Notes: generated by a model not told the origin, from the sequence alone. A stretch of 64,000 bases of DNA from Micromonospora chersina (GCF_900091475.1 NZ_FMIB01000002.1:4526001-4590000); one strand, 5' to 3'; positions 52,871 through 61,969 are shown, counted from the stretch's first letter. Program-made: numbers and translations.

Positions 52871-54151
52871 TCAGGCGTGCGCGGGCTCCGGCTCCCGCAC
52901 GGGGGTGGCGGCGCGGCCGTCCTGGGCCGCGGTGAGCAGCGGGCGCAGCGACAGGGCCAGCACCGAGGCGGTCAGGCAGCCGCCCACCACGACCGCGACC
53001 CAGAGGCGGCCGTGTGCCGCGCCGATCAGCGGGCCCGCGGTGACCGGGCCGATGACCCCGCTGATCCCGAAGATCATCGAGCTCATGGCGTTGTACCGGC
53101 CGCGCAGCTCGTCGGTGGCGAGCGCGTTGGTCAGCGCAGGCATCACCGGTGACAGCATCGTCTCGCCGAACCCGAAGATCGCCGAACAGGCCACCACGCC
53201 GAGCGCCGCGAGCAGCGCGTTGCCCGTGCCGACCACGCCGGCCGCGCCGAGGACCAGCCAGGCGGTCGCGAAGACCGCGCCCACCGCGGCGAGCGCGCCC
53301 GTCCGGCTCCGCCCCTCCATGCGACGGATCACCAGCAGCTGGGACAGCACGATCATCACGGTGTTGCCGGCGAGCGCCCAGGCCACCACCCGGGGTGACA
53401 CCTCCACCACCCGCACCGAGTACGCGGCGAAGCCCACCTCGATCTGCGCGTAGCCGCAGGTGGTGAGGACCAGGCCGAAGAGGACCAGCCGGCGGAACGG
53501 CCGGTCCCGCAGCACGGTGAGGTAGCCCCCGGGCGCCGTTCCGGTGTCCGCCGCCCGGTCGCCGGCCAGCCGGTGCCCGACGTGCGGCAGGCTGAGCAGG
53601 ATCAGCCCCGGCATCAGGTAGCTCACCGCGTCCAGCACGTAGATGGCCTGGAAGGTGACCGGCCGGGCCACGTCGACCACCGCGCCGGAGATCAGGCCGC
53701 CCACGCCGATGCCCAGGTTGAGCAGGGCGAAGTTCAACCCGAACACCCGCTGCCGCTCACCGTCGCCGGTGAGCGAGGCGAGGATGGTGTTCTGGCCGGC
53801 CCAGATCGCGGAGCTGCCGATCGCGATAAGCGTCATGACGCCGAACGCCGTCGCGGTCGAGTCGACAAGCGCCAGCGAGCCGGTGCCGATCGCCTCGACG
53901 ACCAGGCAGGGCAGCACCACCCGCCGCGCGCCGAACCGGTCGATCAGCGTGCCGCCCAGCGGCGACAGCGCCAGCGTCACGGCGCCGAACCAGCCGATCA
54001 CCAGGCCGGCCCGGGCGTCGCTCAGGCCGCGCACGTCGGTGAGGTAGATGAAGAGGAAGGGCAGGGTGAGGCCGCGCCCGACGGCCGACAGCAGGGTGCC
54101 GATCAGGATCCGACGGGCTTCGGGACGGGCGGGAAGGGCGCGGCGCAGCAT
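52871..54151 (-). CDS. MFS transporter
   Basis: 426 residues, twelve hydrophobic helices. It opens ILIGTLLSAVGRGLTLPFLFIYLTDVRGLSDARAGLVIGWFGAVTLALSPLGGTLIDRFGARRVVLP (motif A near 62) and has GFGETMLSPVMPALTNALATDELRGRYNAM near 350, typical of the DHA1/MdtH-like group. Likely exporter; substrate unknown. AAGAAT (54163-54158) ends six bases before the ATG and may be a leaderless -10. Confidence 0.88.
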   Translation of the reverse strand: MLRRALPARPEARRILIGTLLSAVGRGLTLPFLFIYLTDVRGLSDARAGLVIGWFGAVTLALSPLGGTLIDRFGARRVVLPCLVVEAIGTGSLALVDSTATAFGVMTLIAIGSSAIWAGQNTILASLTGDGERQRVFGLNFALLNLGIGVGGLISGAVVDVARPVTFQAIYVLDAVSYLMPGLILLSLPHVGHRLAGDRAADTGTAPGGYLTVLRDRPFRRLVLFGLVLTTCGYAQIEVGFAAYSVRVVEVSPRVVAWALAGNTVMIVLSQLLVIRRMEGRSRTGALAAVGAVFATAWLVLGAAGVVGTGNALLAALGVVACSAIFGFGETMLSPVMPALTNALATDELRGRYNAMSSMIFGISGVIGPVTAGPLIGAAHGRLWVAVVVGGCLTASVLALSLRPLLTAAQDGRAATPVREPEPAHA

Positions 54152-54261
54152 GGCTGCATTCTTGGCGGCGGGTACGACGACCCGCGACCCGATTTGCGCC
54201 GGCCACGCGCTCAGGAGAGCCGGCGGGTGAGCAAGCTAACGCCGTCTGCCATGCTGGCGCG

Positions 54262-54735
54262 GTGACCACCACCTGGCGCCACCTGCCCGCCCCGGCCCGC
54301 GAGATCGCGCAGGCGGCCACCGAGGCGGTCGACGCCGCGCAGGACCGGGACGTCGAGGCGTACGAGCCGGCGGTCGAGCGGCTCGCCGCCGCGGACCGGG
54401 CCGGCCTGGTGCTCGGCGGCGTGGTCCGGTTGCTGCTGGAGGAGGGCCACCCCGACGGGCTGGACGGCGACGACGTCCGCCAGGTGCTGGAGCGCTGCGT
54501 CCGGTCGAACGCGGCCTGGCGGCCCGACGTCGACCCGCACGTGCTGCTGGTGCTGCTGGCGGGCGCACTCGGCGTCCATGACCCGGGCGACGACGACGCG
54601 CCGCCCGCTCCGGCCGCGATCGCCCGGCACGCCCCGCTGCTCGTCGCCGACCTGCTGGCAGCCACCGGACGGCCCCTGTCCGGCTACCTGTCGGCGGCGT
54701 TCGCCGAGGTCGCCCGCACCGAACTGCACGACTGA
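54262..54735 (+). CDS. small acidic helical protein of unknown function
   Basis: 157 residues from GTG 54262. All-helical and acidic: LPAPAREIAQAATEAVDAAQDRDVEAYEPAVERLAAADRAGLVLGGVVRLLLEE, a middle [17 protein letters not shown] and an end LLVADLLAATGRPLSGYLSAAFAEVARTEL. No signal peptide, membrane helix or metal motif. CATGCT (54250-54255) lies six bases before the GTG and no ribosome site is seen, so it may be leaderless. Convergent with chaA. Confidence 0.72.
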   Translation: MTTTWRHLPAPAREIAQAATEAVDAAQDRDVEAYEPAVERLAAADRAGLVLGGVVRLLLEEGHPDGLDGDDVRQVLERCVRSNAAWRPDVDPHVLLVLLAGALGVHDPGDDDAPPAPAAIARHAPLLVADLLAATGRPLSGYLSAAFAEVARTELHD

Positions 54736-54751
54736 CCGCCGCCCGGGACGG

Positions 54752-55861
54752 TCACGGGCTGGCGGCCAGGAAGACGAACGCGGCGAGCAGCACCAGGTGC
54801 ACCCCGCCCTGGAGCACTGTGGCGCGACCCGGCACCACGGTCAGCACGCCGGTCACCGCGGTCAGCGCGAGCAGCGTCATCTGGGTGCCGCCGAGGCCCA
54901 GCAGCAACGGGCCCTCCAGCCAGATCGAGGCCAGCGCTATGGCCGGGATGGTCAGGCCGATGCTGGCCATGGCCGAACCGAGCGCCAGGTTGAGGCTGAT
55001 CTGCACCCGGTCCCGGCGGGCCGCCCGCGCGGCGGCGAGGGTCTCGGGCAGCAGCACCAGCAGGGCGATGACCACGCCGACGAACGCCTGCGGCAGGTTC
55101 GCCGCCTCGACGCCCGCCTCGATCGCCGGGGAGATGGTCTTCGCGTCGCCCACCACGGCCACCAGCGCCACGACCAGCAGCGCCAGGCTGGCCAGGGCGG
55201 TACGCGTGGACGGCGGATCGGCGTGCCCGTCGCCGTCGGCGTCCTCGGGAATGATGCTGCCCTCCTGCGTCACCGGCAGGAAGTAGTCGCGGTGCCGGCC
55301 GGTCTGCACCATCACGAACAGGCCGTACAGGGCGAGCGAGGCGACCGCCGCGAAGGTGAGCTGTGCGGGGGAGAACTGCGGGCCGGGCCGGCTGGTGAAG
55401 GTCGGGACCACCATGCTGAGGGTGGCGAGCGTGGCCACGGTCGCGAGCGCCCCACCCGTACCCTCCGGGTTGAACACCGCCACCCGGCGGCGCAGCGCGC
55501 CGAGCAGCAGGGACAGGCCGAGTATCCCGTTGCAGGTGATCATCACGGCGGCGAAGACCGTGTCCCGGGCCAGCGCCTGCGTCTTGTCGCCGCCGCTGAT
55601 CATCAGCGTGACGATCAGGCCGACCTCGATCACGGTGACCGCCACCGCGAGGACCAGCGAGCCGAGCGGCTCGCCCACCTTGTGCGCCACCACCTCGGCA
55701 TGGTGCACCGCCGCCAGCACGGCCCCCGCGAGCAGCGCGGCCACCACCACGATCAGCGGACCCGGCAGGTGCCGGCCCCAGGTGGCCGCGAGCACGACGA
55801 CCGCGATCACGGGTAGGACGGTGGTCCAGTCGGTCAGGCGGGATCGGATCTTGGCGGTCAT
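54752..55861 (-). CDS. chaA: Ca2+/H+ antiporter, ChaA-type
   Basis: 369 residues, about eleven hydrophobic helices. The two CaCA alpha repeats are AHKVGEPLGSLVLAVAVTVIEVGLIVTLMISGG near 57-90 and FVGVVIALLVLLPETLAAARAARRDRVQISLNLALGSAMASIGLTIPAIA near 243-292, each with the conserved acidic residue. An acidic DADGDGHAD loop near 190 resembles a cation-binding loop. Expected to expel Ca2+ or Na+ in exchange for protons at the cytoplasmic membrane. Confidence 0.9.
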   Translation of the reverse strand: MTAKIRSRLTDWTTVLPVIAVVVLAATWGRHLPGPLIVVVAALLAGAVLAAVHHAEVVAHKVGEPLGSLVLAVAVTVIEVGLIVTLMISGGDKTQALARDTVFAAVMITCNGILGLSLLLGALRRRVAVFNPEGTGGALATVATLATLSMVVPTFTSRPGPQFSPAQLTFAAVASLALYGLFVMVQTGRHRDYFLPVTQEGSIIPEDADGDGHADPPSTRTALASLALLVVALVAVVGDAKTISPAIEAGVEAANLPQAFVGVVIALLVLLPETLAAARAARRDRVQISLNLALGSAMASIGLTIPAIALASIWLEGPLLLGLGGTQMTLLALTAVTGVLTVVPGRATVLQGGVHLVLLAAFVFLAASP

Positions 55862-55952
55862 CCATCAACCTTGCCAGGTGAACAGACCGATCGCCCGTGG
55901 CTGGAGGCTCGTGATCGCGGCCTCGGGCGTCGCGTCGCCGGTGTGGAATGCC

Positions 55953-55989
55953 GAAAGGCCGCACCCGATGGAACCGGATGCGGCCTTTC
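55953..55989 (-). terminator. terminator of tRNA-Pro (CGG)
   Basis: GAAAGGCCGCA (55953-55963) pairs with TGCGGCCTTTC (55979-55989), with further partial pairing inside. It begins five bases after the encoded CCA on the minus strand. Confidence 0.8.
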
Positions 55990-55994
55990 ACCTC

Positions 55995-56071
<77 letters not shown>

Positions 56072-56144
56072 AGGCGTGCCGACAAATAGTAGCCCACCCG
56101 TCCCGATGGTCAAACTCGGTACCCCCCGCGCCGAGCCGGGGCGG

Positions 56145-57038
56145 TCAGCGGGGGATCAGGGTGAGGACGCTCGCCTCCGGGGGGCAGGCGAAGCGCACCG
56201 GCGCGGTGGGGTGGGTGCCCAGGCCGGCCGAGACGTGCAGCCAGGAGTCGGAGCCGGGCCAGCGGTGCAGTCCACGCGCCATCGACCGGGGCAGCCCGCA
56301 GTTGGTGACCAGCGCGCCGTACCCGGGCACGCAGACCTGCCCACCGTGGGTGTGGCCGGCGAGCAGCAGCCCGAAGCCGTCGGCGGCCATCCGGTCCAGC
56401 ACGGCGGGCTCCGGGGAGTGGGCCAGCGCGATGGAGAGCGCCGCGCCCGGGTTGACCGGCCCGGCCACCGCTGCGTAGTCGTCGCGCTCGATGTGCGGGT
56501 CGTCCACGCCGACCAGCTCGATCTCCCGGCCGCCGGCCTTGAGGGTGGTCCGCGCGTTGTTGAGGTCCACCCAGCCGGCGCCCGTGAAGACGTCGCGCAG
56601 CTCCTCGTACGGCAGCGGCACGCCCTCGGTGTACTCCCGGTCCGGCAGAAAGTAGGTGAACGGGTTCTTCAGGACCGGCCCGGTGTAGTCGTTGGAGCCG
56701 AAGACGAAGGCGCCGGGCAGGTCGAGCAGCGGTTGCAGGGCGCGCAGCACGCCCGGCACGGCGCCCGGGTGGGCCATGTTGTCCCCGGTGACCACCACCA
56801 GGTCGGGGTCGAGGGCGGCCAGCGAGGCCACCCAGTCCTGCTTGCGCCGCTGGCCGGGCATCATGTGCAGGTCCGACAGGTGCAGTACGCGCAGCGGCTC
56901 GGCGTCGGTCGGGAGCACCGGTACGTCGTACCGGCGCAGGGTGAACATGTTGCGCTCGATGAGCGACGCGTAGGCCAGGGTGGCCGCCCCGGCGGCGACG
57001 GTCCCGGCCGCGAGCCGGAATAGTGTGCGCTTTCGCAT
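56145..57038 (-). CDS. membrane-anchored metallophosphoesterase (YkuE/YaeI-like)
   Basis: 297 residues from ATG 57038. An N-terminal hydrophobic helix (about 8-26) is followed by phosphoesterase motifs: HLSDLHMMPGQRR near 55-67, VVTGDNMAHPG near 86, FVFGSNDYTGP near 117, and AGHTHGGQ near 226. The usual GNHD box reads GSND, so one metal/catalytic His is replaced by Asn, apparently usual in related actinobacterial proteins. Similar genes flank ponA2-type PBP genes in actinobacteria. TACCCT (57051-57046), seven bases upstream, indicates a leaderless mRNA. Confidence 0.88.
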   Translation of the reverse strand: MRKRTLFRLAAGTVAAGAATLAYASLIERNMFTLRRYDVPVLPTDAEPLRVLHLSDLHMMPGQRRKQDWVASLAALDPDLVVVTGDNMAHPGAVPGVLRALQPLLDLPGAFVFGSNDYTGPVLKNPFTYFLPDREYTEGVPLPYEELRDVFTGAGWVDLNNARTTLKAGGREIELVGVDDPHIERDDYAAVAGPVNPGAALSIALAHSPEPAVLDRMAADGFGLLLAGHTHGGQVCVPGYGALVTNCGLPRSMARGLHRWPGSDSWLHVSAGLGTHPTAPVRFACPPEASVLTLIPR

Positions 57039-57045
57039 GGCGTTC

Positions 57046-57055
57046 AGGGTAGTTT
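57046..57055. promoter_or_regulatory. overlapping divergent -10 boxes
   Basis: TACCCT on the minus strand (57051-57046) and TAGTTT on the plus strand (57050-57055) share two base pairs. They face the ATGs of the phosphoesterase and YqeY genes at seven and eight bases distance, so only one polymerase could open this site at a time. Confidence 0.6.
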
Positions 57056-57063
57056 GACCGTCC

Positions 57064-57519
57064 ATGAGCACGCTGAAGGACCGTCTCACCGCCGACATGC
57101 GCGCCGCTCTCAAGGCGCGCGACGAGCTGACCACCTCCACGCTGCGGATGGCCCTGGCGGCCGTCGGCACCGCCGAGGTCGCCGGGAAGGAAAAGCGCGA
57201 GCTCAGCGACGACGAGGTGCTCGCGGTGCTGACCAAGGAGGCGAAGAAGCGGCGCGAGGCGGCCACCGCCTTCGCCGACGCCGGACGCGCGGAGCAGGCC
57301 GGCAAGGAGACCGCCGAGGGCGAGGTGCTGGAGCGCTACCTGCCGAAGCAGCTCTCCGACGACGAGCTGGCCGAGCTGGTCTCGGGGGCGCTGGCCGCGG
57401 GAGGCTTCACCGGCAAGGCGCAGATGGGCCCGGCCATGAAGGCGGCCCAGGCCGCGGTGGCGGGCCGGGCCGAGGGCGGCCGGGTCGCCGCGGAGGTACG
57501 CCGGCAGCTCGGTCTCTGA
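57064..57519 (+). CDS. GatB/YqeY domain protein
   Basis: 151 residues. The YqeY domain has MSTLKDRLTADMRAALKARDELTTSTLRMALAAV at the start, LTKEAKKRREAATAFADAGRAEQAGKETAEGEVLERYLPKQLSDDEL in the centre and MGPAMKAAQAAVAGRAEGGRVAAEVRRQL at the end. The domain resembles the tRNA-binding tail of GatB; the free-standing protein has no settled role. Only 8 bases separate its -10 box from the ATG. Confidence 0.92.
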   Translation: MSTLKDRLTADMRAALKARDELTTSTLRMALAAVGTAEVAGKEKRELSDDEVLAVLTKEAKKRREAATAFADAGRAEQAGKETAEGEVLERYLPKQLSDDELAELVSGALAAGGFTGKAQMGPAMKAAQAAVAGRAEGGRVAAEVRRQLGL

Positions 57520-57537
57520 CCGCCCCGGTACGACGAA

Positions 57538-57570
57538 GCGGGCGGGCACCCACCTGGGGTGCCCGCCCGC
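57538..57570. terminator. terminator between YqeY and PBP genes
   Basis: GCGGGCGGGCACCC (57538-57551) pairs perfectly with GGGTGCCCGCCCGC (57557-57570) around ACCTG. Both convergent stops lie within 20 bases. Confidence 0.9.
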
Positions 57571-57585
57571 TGTCGTCAGCTCGGG

Positions 57586-60030
57586 TCAGCCGCGCGGCCG
57601 GCCCGGTTTGGTGGGACCGGCCGGTGGCGGAACCACGGGGCCGGTGCCGGTGCCGGTGCCGGGCTTCGGCTGGCCGCCGCCGGCGCTGACCTCGATGGTC
57701 ACCACGCCGCCCTTGATGGTGCGCCCGTCGGGGCTGGTGCCGGCCGCGGTGTCCACCGGGCACTCCGACGGGGTCTTCTGGGTGGCGACCACCGGCTCGA
57801 ATCCGGCGCCGCGCAGCCGCGACTTGGCGGTCTCGATGGACTCGCACTTCACCCCGGGAATCGAGCGCTGGTCACCCTCGATGATCTTCCCGCTCGGCGG
57901 GGTGAAGTTGATCCGCTCCTTGCCGATCATGGCGTCGCGCAGCGTCTGGTAGACCGCCGGGTTGATGCCCCACGGCACCTCGTTGTGCCGCATCCGCTGG
58001 TTGGTCTGCGGCCAGTCCGGGTCGGCCTGGATGCCGGCCACCGCGTACTGCTTGGTCATGGCGACCAGCGCGGAGGTCTTGTCCCCGTCGGTGGTGCCGG
58101 ACTTACCGGCCACCGGGGCGTTGACGACGTCCCGGACGTTGCGGGCGGTGCCGTTCTTGCACTTCGAGGTCGAGGAGTGGTCACCCACCGGGCAGCGGGC
58201 CGCGTCCACGGCGGCCCGGGCCACCTCGGTGCTGATCCGCTGCTCGCAGTGCGGGTTGGCGATGTCCAGCTTCTCGCCGTCCGGGCCGCGGATCTCCTGC
58301 ACCGGGATCGGCTCGCAGTACTTGCCGTCCGCGGCCAGCGTGGCGTACGCGTTGGCCAGTTCCAGCGGGGTGGTCTGCGAGACGCCCAGCGTGAACGCGC
58401 CCCACTGGTGCGCGGAGTCCTTGTCCGCGGCGAACTTGGCGTCGTTGGACGCCCGGAAGGTGATGCCGAGCTTCTGCGCGGCCTTCACCACGTTCTCCGC
58501 CCCGACCCGCTGCTGGAGGTCCACGAAGAAGGTGTTGACCGAAGCGCCGAAGGCGCTCCACATGTTGTGCACGCCTGCCATCGACTTCGAGGCGTTCTGC
58601 GGGCAGTAGAAGTGGGTGCCCGGGCAGGCGGCATCGTTGCCCGAGTCGATGATGTACTCCGACTTGAACTGCGGCTGCGCGTTGATGGTGTAGCTGAGCG
58701 GGTAGCCCTTCTCCAGAGCCGCCACCAGCGTGAAGATCTTGAAGGTCGAGCCGGCCTGGTAGCCGGTGATGCCGGCGCCGCCGCTGATCAGGGGGTTCAC
58801 CGTGTTCGGCCGGTTGCCCCGGATCTTCTTCGCGGCCTTCTTCGGGTCGCTGGAGATCTTGTTCTGCGGGTGATCCGGGTCGTCGAGCTTGAAGTTCCGG
58901 TTGACCGCGATGGCGCGGACCCGTCCGCTGCCCGGCTCGATTGCGGCCACCATCCGGGCGGCCGTGGCGTCCTCGCTCAGTTGGTTGCGGACCGCCTTGT
59001 CGGCGCCCCTCTGCGCCTGCACGTCGAGCGTGGTGGTGATGGTGTAGCCGCCGCTCTTCAGCCGCCGCTCCCGGTCGTAGGAGGTGGAGCCGAAGGTCTC
59101 CTGCTGGAGCCACCAGCGGTAGAAGTAGTCGCAGAAGAAGCCCCAGGAGCGGGTGTTGGTGGCGACGCAGCCGTTCGGGGTGCGCTTCTTCGCCACCTTG
59201 AGCTTGATCTGCTTGGCCTGGGCGGCCTGCTCCTGGGTGATGGCGCCGATCTGCACCATGTTGTCGATGACGTAGTCGCGCCGGCCGACCGCCTCGGGGT
59301 AGCCGGCCGCGGTGGTGGGGTCGAACGCGGTCGGCGCCTTCACCATGCCGGCCAGCATGGCCGACTCCTGGATGTCGAGCTTGCTCGGCGGCTTGTTGAA
59401 GTAGACCTGGCTGGCGGCGTAGATGCCGTACGCGCCGTTGCCGAAGGCGGCGATGTTCAGGTAGCGCCGCAGGATCTCGTCCTTGGAGAGTTCCTTGTCG
59501 ATCTGGAGCGCGTAGCGCATCTCGCGCAGCTTGCGGGCGCTGGTGTCCTCGGTAGCGGCGACCACGTCGGCCGGGTGGGTGGCCGAGTAGGAGATGGCCA
59601 GCCGGACGTACTGCATGGTGAGCGTCGACGCGCCCTGCCGCTGGGCGCCGGCCTGGTTGTTGACGAACGCCCGGGCCACGCCGTTGAGATCCACGCCGTT
59701 GTGCTTGTAGAAGTCGTGGTCCTCGGCGGCGATGATGGCCTTCTGCATGATCGGCGCGATGTCCTTGAGCTCGACGTCGCGCCGGTTCTCGTCGTACATC
59801 GTGGCCAGCGGGGTCTTGCCGTCGGAGGCCAGCAGGTAGGTGATCTGCGGGGCCCGGGCCACCGTCAGTTCCTTGGGCAGCGCGCCGAAGGTCTCGGCTC
59901 CCGCCTTGGCGGCAAGTCCGGACATCGCCACCGCGGGGAAGGCCGCCGCTGCGACCACCACGCCGGCCAACAGGCCACAGATGAGTAGCGATGCGGCGTT
60001 GGTCAGCACGTTGTGGTCACGTTTCCGCAT
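57586..60030 (-). CDS. bifunctional class A penicillin-binding protein with PASTA domain (PonA2-like)
   Basis: Peptidoglycan glycosyltransferase and transpeptidase, 814 residues from ATG 60030 (GAGG eight bases upstream). One transmembrane helix (about 12-36). GT51 domain: AIIAAEDHDFYKHNGVDLNGVARA near 100 (catalytic Glu) and QGASTLTMQYVR near 128. Transpeptidase: active Ser in GSTFK near 424, SVN near 495 and KSGTT near 643. One PASTA domain (about 700-765) then a Pro/Gly-rich tail. Divergent from wblA, as ponA2 is from whiB4 in Mycobacterium. -10 box TACCCT lies at 60051-60046. Confidence 0.94.
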   Translation of the reverse strand: MRKRDHNVLTNAASLLICGLLAGVVVAAAAFPAVAMSGLAAKAGAETFGALPKELTVARAPQITYLLASDGKTPLATMYDENRRDVELKDIAPIMQKAIIAAEDHDFYKHNGVDLNGVARAFVNNQAGAQRQGASTLTMQYVRLAISYSATHPADVVAATEDTSARKLREMRYALQIDKELSKDEILRRYLNIAAFGNGAYGIYAASQVYFNKPPSKLDIQESAMLAGMVKAPTAFDPTTAAGYPEAVGRRDYVIDNMVQIGAITQEQAAQAKQIKLKVAKKRTPNGCVATNTRSWGFFCDYFYRWWLQQETFGSTSYDRERRLKSGGYTITTTLDVQAQRGADKAVRNQLSEDATAARMVAAIEPGSGRVRAIAVNRNFKLDDPDHPQNKISSDPKKAAKKIRGNRPNTVNPLISGGAGITGYQAGSTFKIFTLVAALEKGYPLSYTINAQPQFKSEYIIDSGNDAACPGTHFYCPQNASKSMAGVHNMWSAFGASVNTFFVDLQQRVGAENVVKAAQKLGITFRASNDAKFAADKDSAHQWGAFTLGVSQTTPLELANAYATLAADGKYCEPIPVQEIRGPDGEKLDIANPHCEQRISTEVARAAVDAARCPVGDHSSTSKCKNGTARNVRDVVNAPVAGKSGTTDGDKTSALVAMTKQYAVAGIQADPDWPQTNQRMRHNEVPWGINPAVYQTLRDAMIGKERINFTPPSGKIIEGDQRSIPGVKCESIETAKSRLRGAGFEPVVATQKTPSECPVDTAAGTSPDGRTIKGGVVTIEVSAGGGQPKPGTGTGTGPVVPPPAGPTKPGRPRG

Positions 60031-60432
60031 CCAGGTCACCTCGACAGGGTACGCGAGTAGGGAACGAGGGGCGCGCGGGGAAGTTTCCCCATTTCCTGCG
60101 CGCGCCGACCTCGTTGTGCTAAACGCACGAACCCCGGTGCGTGGTTGCGTGAAACCTGGCAGAAGTCTCCTCCGAACGGGGGAGTGGCGCAGCGTTTTCC
60201 CGTACTCGGGCCGGGTAGACGGCGGGCGAAAGCCCGGGAAGCCGGGAGTGTCCGGAATGATGGATTTCGCCGACAACGTTGCGTAATCGGGCGACTACAC
60301 AGCATGATGGTGGCGGCGACAGCAGCCACACGTCGTCCGTGCCGCCCTGGGGAGGCCGGCCCGGACGACCGGGGGGAATTCGACGGCTGGTCGCGCGAAG
60401 TCGGTAGGTACTGCAAGGGGGGACGTGTACAG
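60031..60432. other. 402-bp divergent control region of PBP and wblA
   Basis: It holds the PBP -10 box, the palindrome at 60077-60090 and, for wblA, TTGCGT (60279-60284) with CATGAT (60303-60308) at an 18-base spacing. That promoter would give wblA a leader of about 118 nt, fitting the long untranslated leader known for wblA in Streptomyces. No gene is supported here. Confidence 0.45.
60077..60090. promoter_or_regulatory. palindrome upstream of the PBP gene, candidate operator
   Basis: GGGGAA-GT-TTCCCC, 26 bp upstream of the PBP -10 box, nested inside GCGCGC repeats at 60071-60076 and 60097-60102. It could bind a dimeric regulator of the PBP gene. Confidence 0.4.
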
Positions 60433-60753
60433 ATGGGCATGATCACTGACTGGCCGTCACTGGCGGCGTGTCAGAACGGGGACCCGGACGCGTTGTTCGT
60501 ACAGGGCGCCGAACAGAACGTGGCGAAAAGGATCTGCCGGAGCTGCCCAGTTCGGTACGAGTGCCTGGCCGACGCGCTCGACAACCGGATCGAGTTCGGT
60601 GTGTGGGGTGGCATGACCGAACGCGAGCGTCGAGCGCTGCTGCGCCGTCACCCGCAGGTGACCAGCTGGCGCAAGATGTTCGAGGCGGCCATGAAGAAGA
60701 ACGCCAAGGAGAAGGCCGGTCGGGACAAGGTCCTCGTGACCACGGCCAACTGA
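60433..60753 (+). CDS. wblA: WhiB-like iron-sulfur regulator (WblA/WhiB4 type)
   Basis: 106 residues with the four iron-sulfur cysteines C13, C35, C38 and C44, then the WhiB loop GVWGG at 56-60 and a basic DNA-contact tail (TERERRALLRRHP). It is very close to Streptomyces WblA, which controls the switch to sporulation and antibiotic production, and Mycobacterium WhiB4. Placement between a ponA2-like gene and two ArsA-type ATPase genes is the same as in those genera. ATG 60433 is chosen; ATG 60439 is possible. GGGGGG lies 11 bases upstream. Confidence 0.93.
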   Translation: MGMITDWPSLAACQNGDPDALFVQGAEQNVAKRICRSCPVRYECLADALDNRIEFGVWGGMTERERRALLRRHPQVTSWRKMFEAAMKKNAKEKAGRDKVLVTTAN

Positions 60754-60763
60754 CCGGCGGTGC

Positions 60764-61912
60764 TCACCGCCGGCTGATCGCCTCGCCGATCGTCCGCAGC
60801 CCGTCGACGTCGTGCACGTCGGCGGGCTGCGCCGTCACCGACACCGCCGGCACCTCCGGGAACTCCTCGGTGAACCGGGCCGCCACCCGCTGCTCGCGTG
60901 CCGCCTGCTCGGCCAGCGCGGCGTGCGCCCGCAGCACCTCGGCGGTGCTCTCGTGCCCGCCCGCGCCGGCCAGCCGCTCCGCGGCCGCCAGGCTGTCCGC
61001 CGCGGACAGCTCCGGCACCGCCGGTCGGTGCACCCGGTTGAGCACCAGGCCGGCCAGCGGCATCCGCTCGGAGCGCAGCCGGCCCGCGAAGTAGGCAGCC
61101 TCCCGGACCGCGTCCGGCTCCGGCGCCGCGACCAGCAGGAACGCCGTCTCCCGGGCCTGGAGGATGCGGTACGTCTGCTCGGCCCGCTGCCGGAAACCGC
61201 CGAACATCGAGTCCAGGGCGGCGACGAAGCCGGACAGGTCGGTGAGCAGCTGCGCGCCGAGAACCTTCTGCACCACCTTCGAGAACATCCCGAAGCTGGC
61301 CGTCACGAAGCTGAACATGCTCCGCCCGCCGCTGCGGGCCGGTGCGAGCAGCAGCCGCAGCATCCGGCCGTCGAGGAAGCGGGAGAGCCGGGCCGGCGCG
61401 TCCAGAAAGTCCAGCGCCGAACGGGACGGCGGGGTGTCCACCACGATGAGGTCCCACTCGCCCCGGGCGTGCAGCTGGCCCAGCTTCTCCATCGCCATGT
61501 ACTCCTGCGTGCCGGCGAAGGTGGAGCTCATGGCCTGGTAGAAGGGGTTCGAGAAGATCTCCGCGGCCTTCGCCGGATCGGTGTGCTGGAGCACCACGTC
61601 GTCGAAGGTGCGCTTCATGTCGAGCATCATGGCGTGCAACTGGCCGCCGCTGTCCTCGACGTCGATCCCCTTGACCTGGCGCGGGGTGTTGTCCAGCTCG
61701 GTCAGGCCGAGCGACTGGGCCAGCCGGCGGGCCGGGTCGATGGTGAGCACCACCGTCCGCCGGCCGTGCCGCTCGGCCGCCCGCAGCGCCAGCGCCGCCG
61801 CGGTGGTCGTCTTGCCCACTCCGCCCGCCCCGCAGCAGACCACGATCCGCACGCCGGGGTCGGCGAGGATCTGGTCGACGTCCAGCGGTGGCGCCGCGTC
61901 TTCGGAAGGCAC
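60764..61912 (-). CDS. ArsA/Get3-type ATPase (Rv3680-like)
   Basis: 382 residues from GTG 61912. Deviant Walker A CCGAGGVGKTTTAAALALRAA near 28, Switch-like TIDPARRLAQSLGL near 58, Walker B VVDTPPSRSALDFLDAP near 153 and the methionine-rich hydrophobic helices (SMFSFVTASFGMFSKVV near 200) that may bind a substrate groove. No arsenite-type cysteines. Pairs with the next gene product, as Rv3679/Rv3680 do, and has been related to tail-anchored-protein Get3 (recalled). A -10 box TACGCT (61924-61919) ends six bases before the GTG: leaderless. Confidence 0.88.
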   Translation of the reverse strand: MPSEDAAPPLDVDQILADPGVRIVVCCGAGGVGKTTTAAALALRAAERHGRRTVVLTIDPARRLAQSLGLTELDNTPRQVKGIDVEDSGGQLHAMMLDMKRTFDDVVLQHTDPAKAAEIFSNPFYQAMSSTFAGTQEYMAMEKLGQLHARGEWDLIVVDTPPSRSALDFLDAPARLSRFLDGRMLRLLLAPARSGGRSMFSFVTASFGMFSKVVQKVLGAQLLTDLSGFVAALDSMFGGFRQRAEQTYRILQARETAFLLVAAPEPDAVREAAYFAGRLRSERMPLAGLVLNRVHRPAVPELSAADSLAAAERLAGAGGHESTAEVLRAHAALAEQAAREQRVAARFTEEFPEVPAVSVTAQPADVHDVDGLRTIGEAISRR

Positions 61913-61969
61913 CAATCGAGCGTATCGGTCTCGAGGGTCTCTCTGCTCCGTGCCGGCCGCAGGTGTGAG

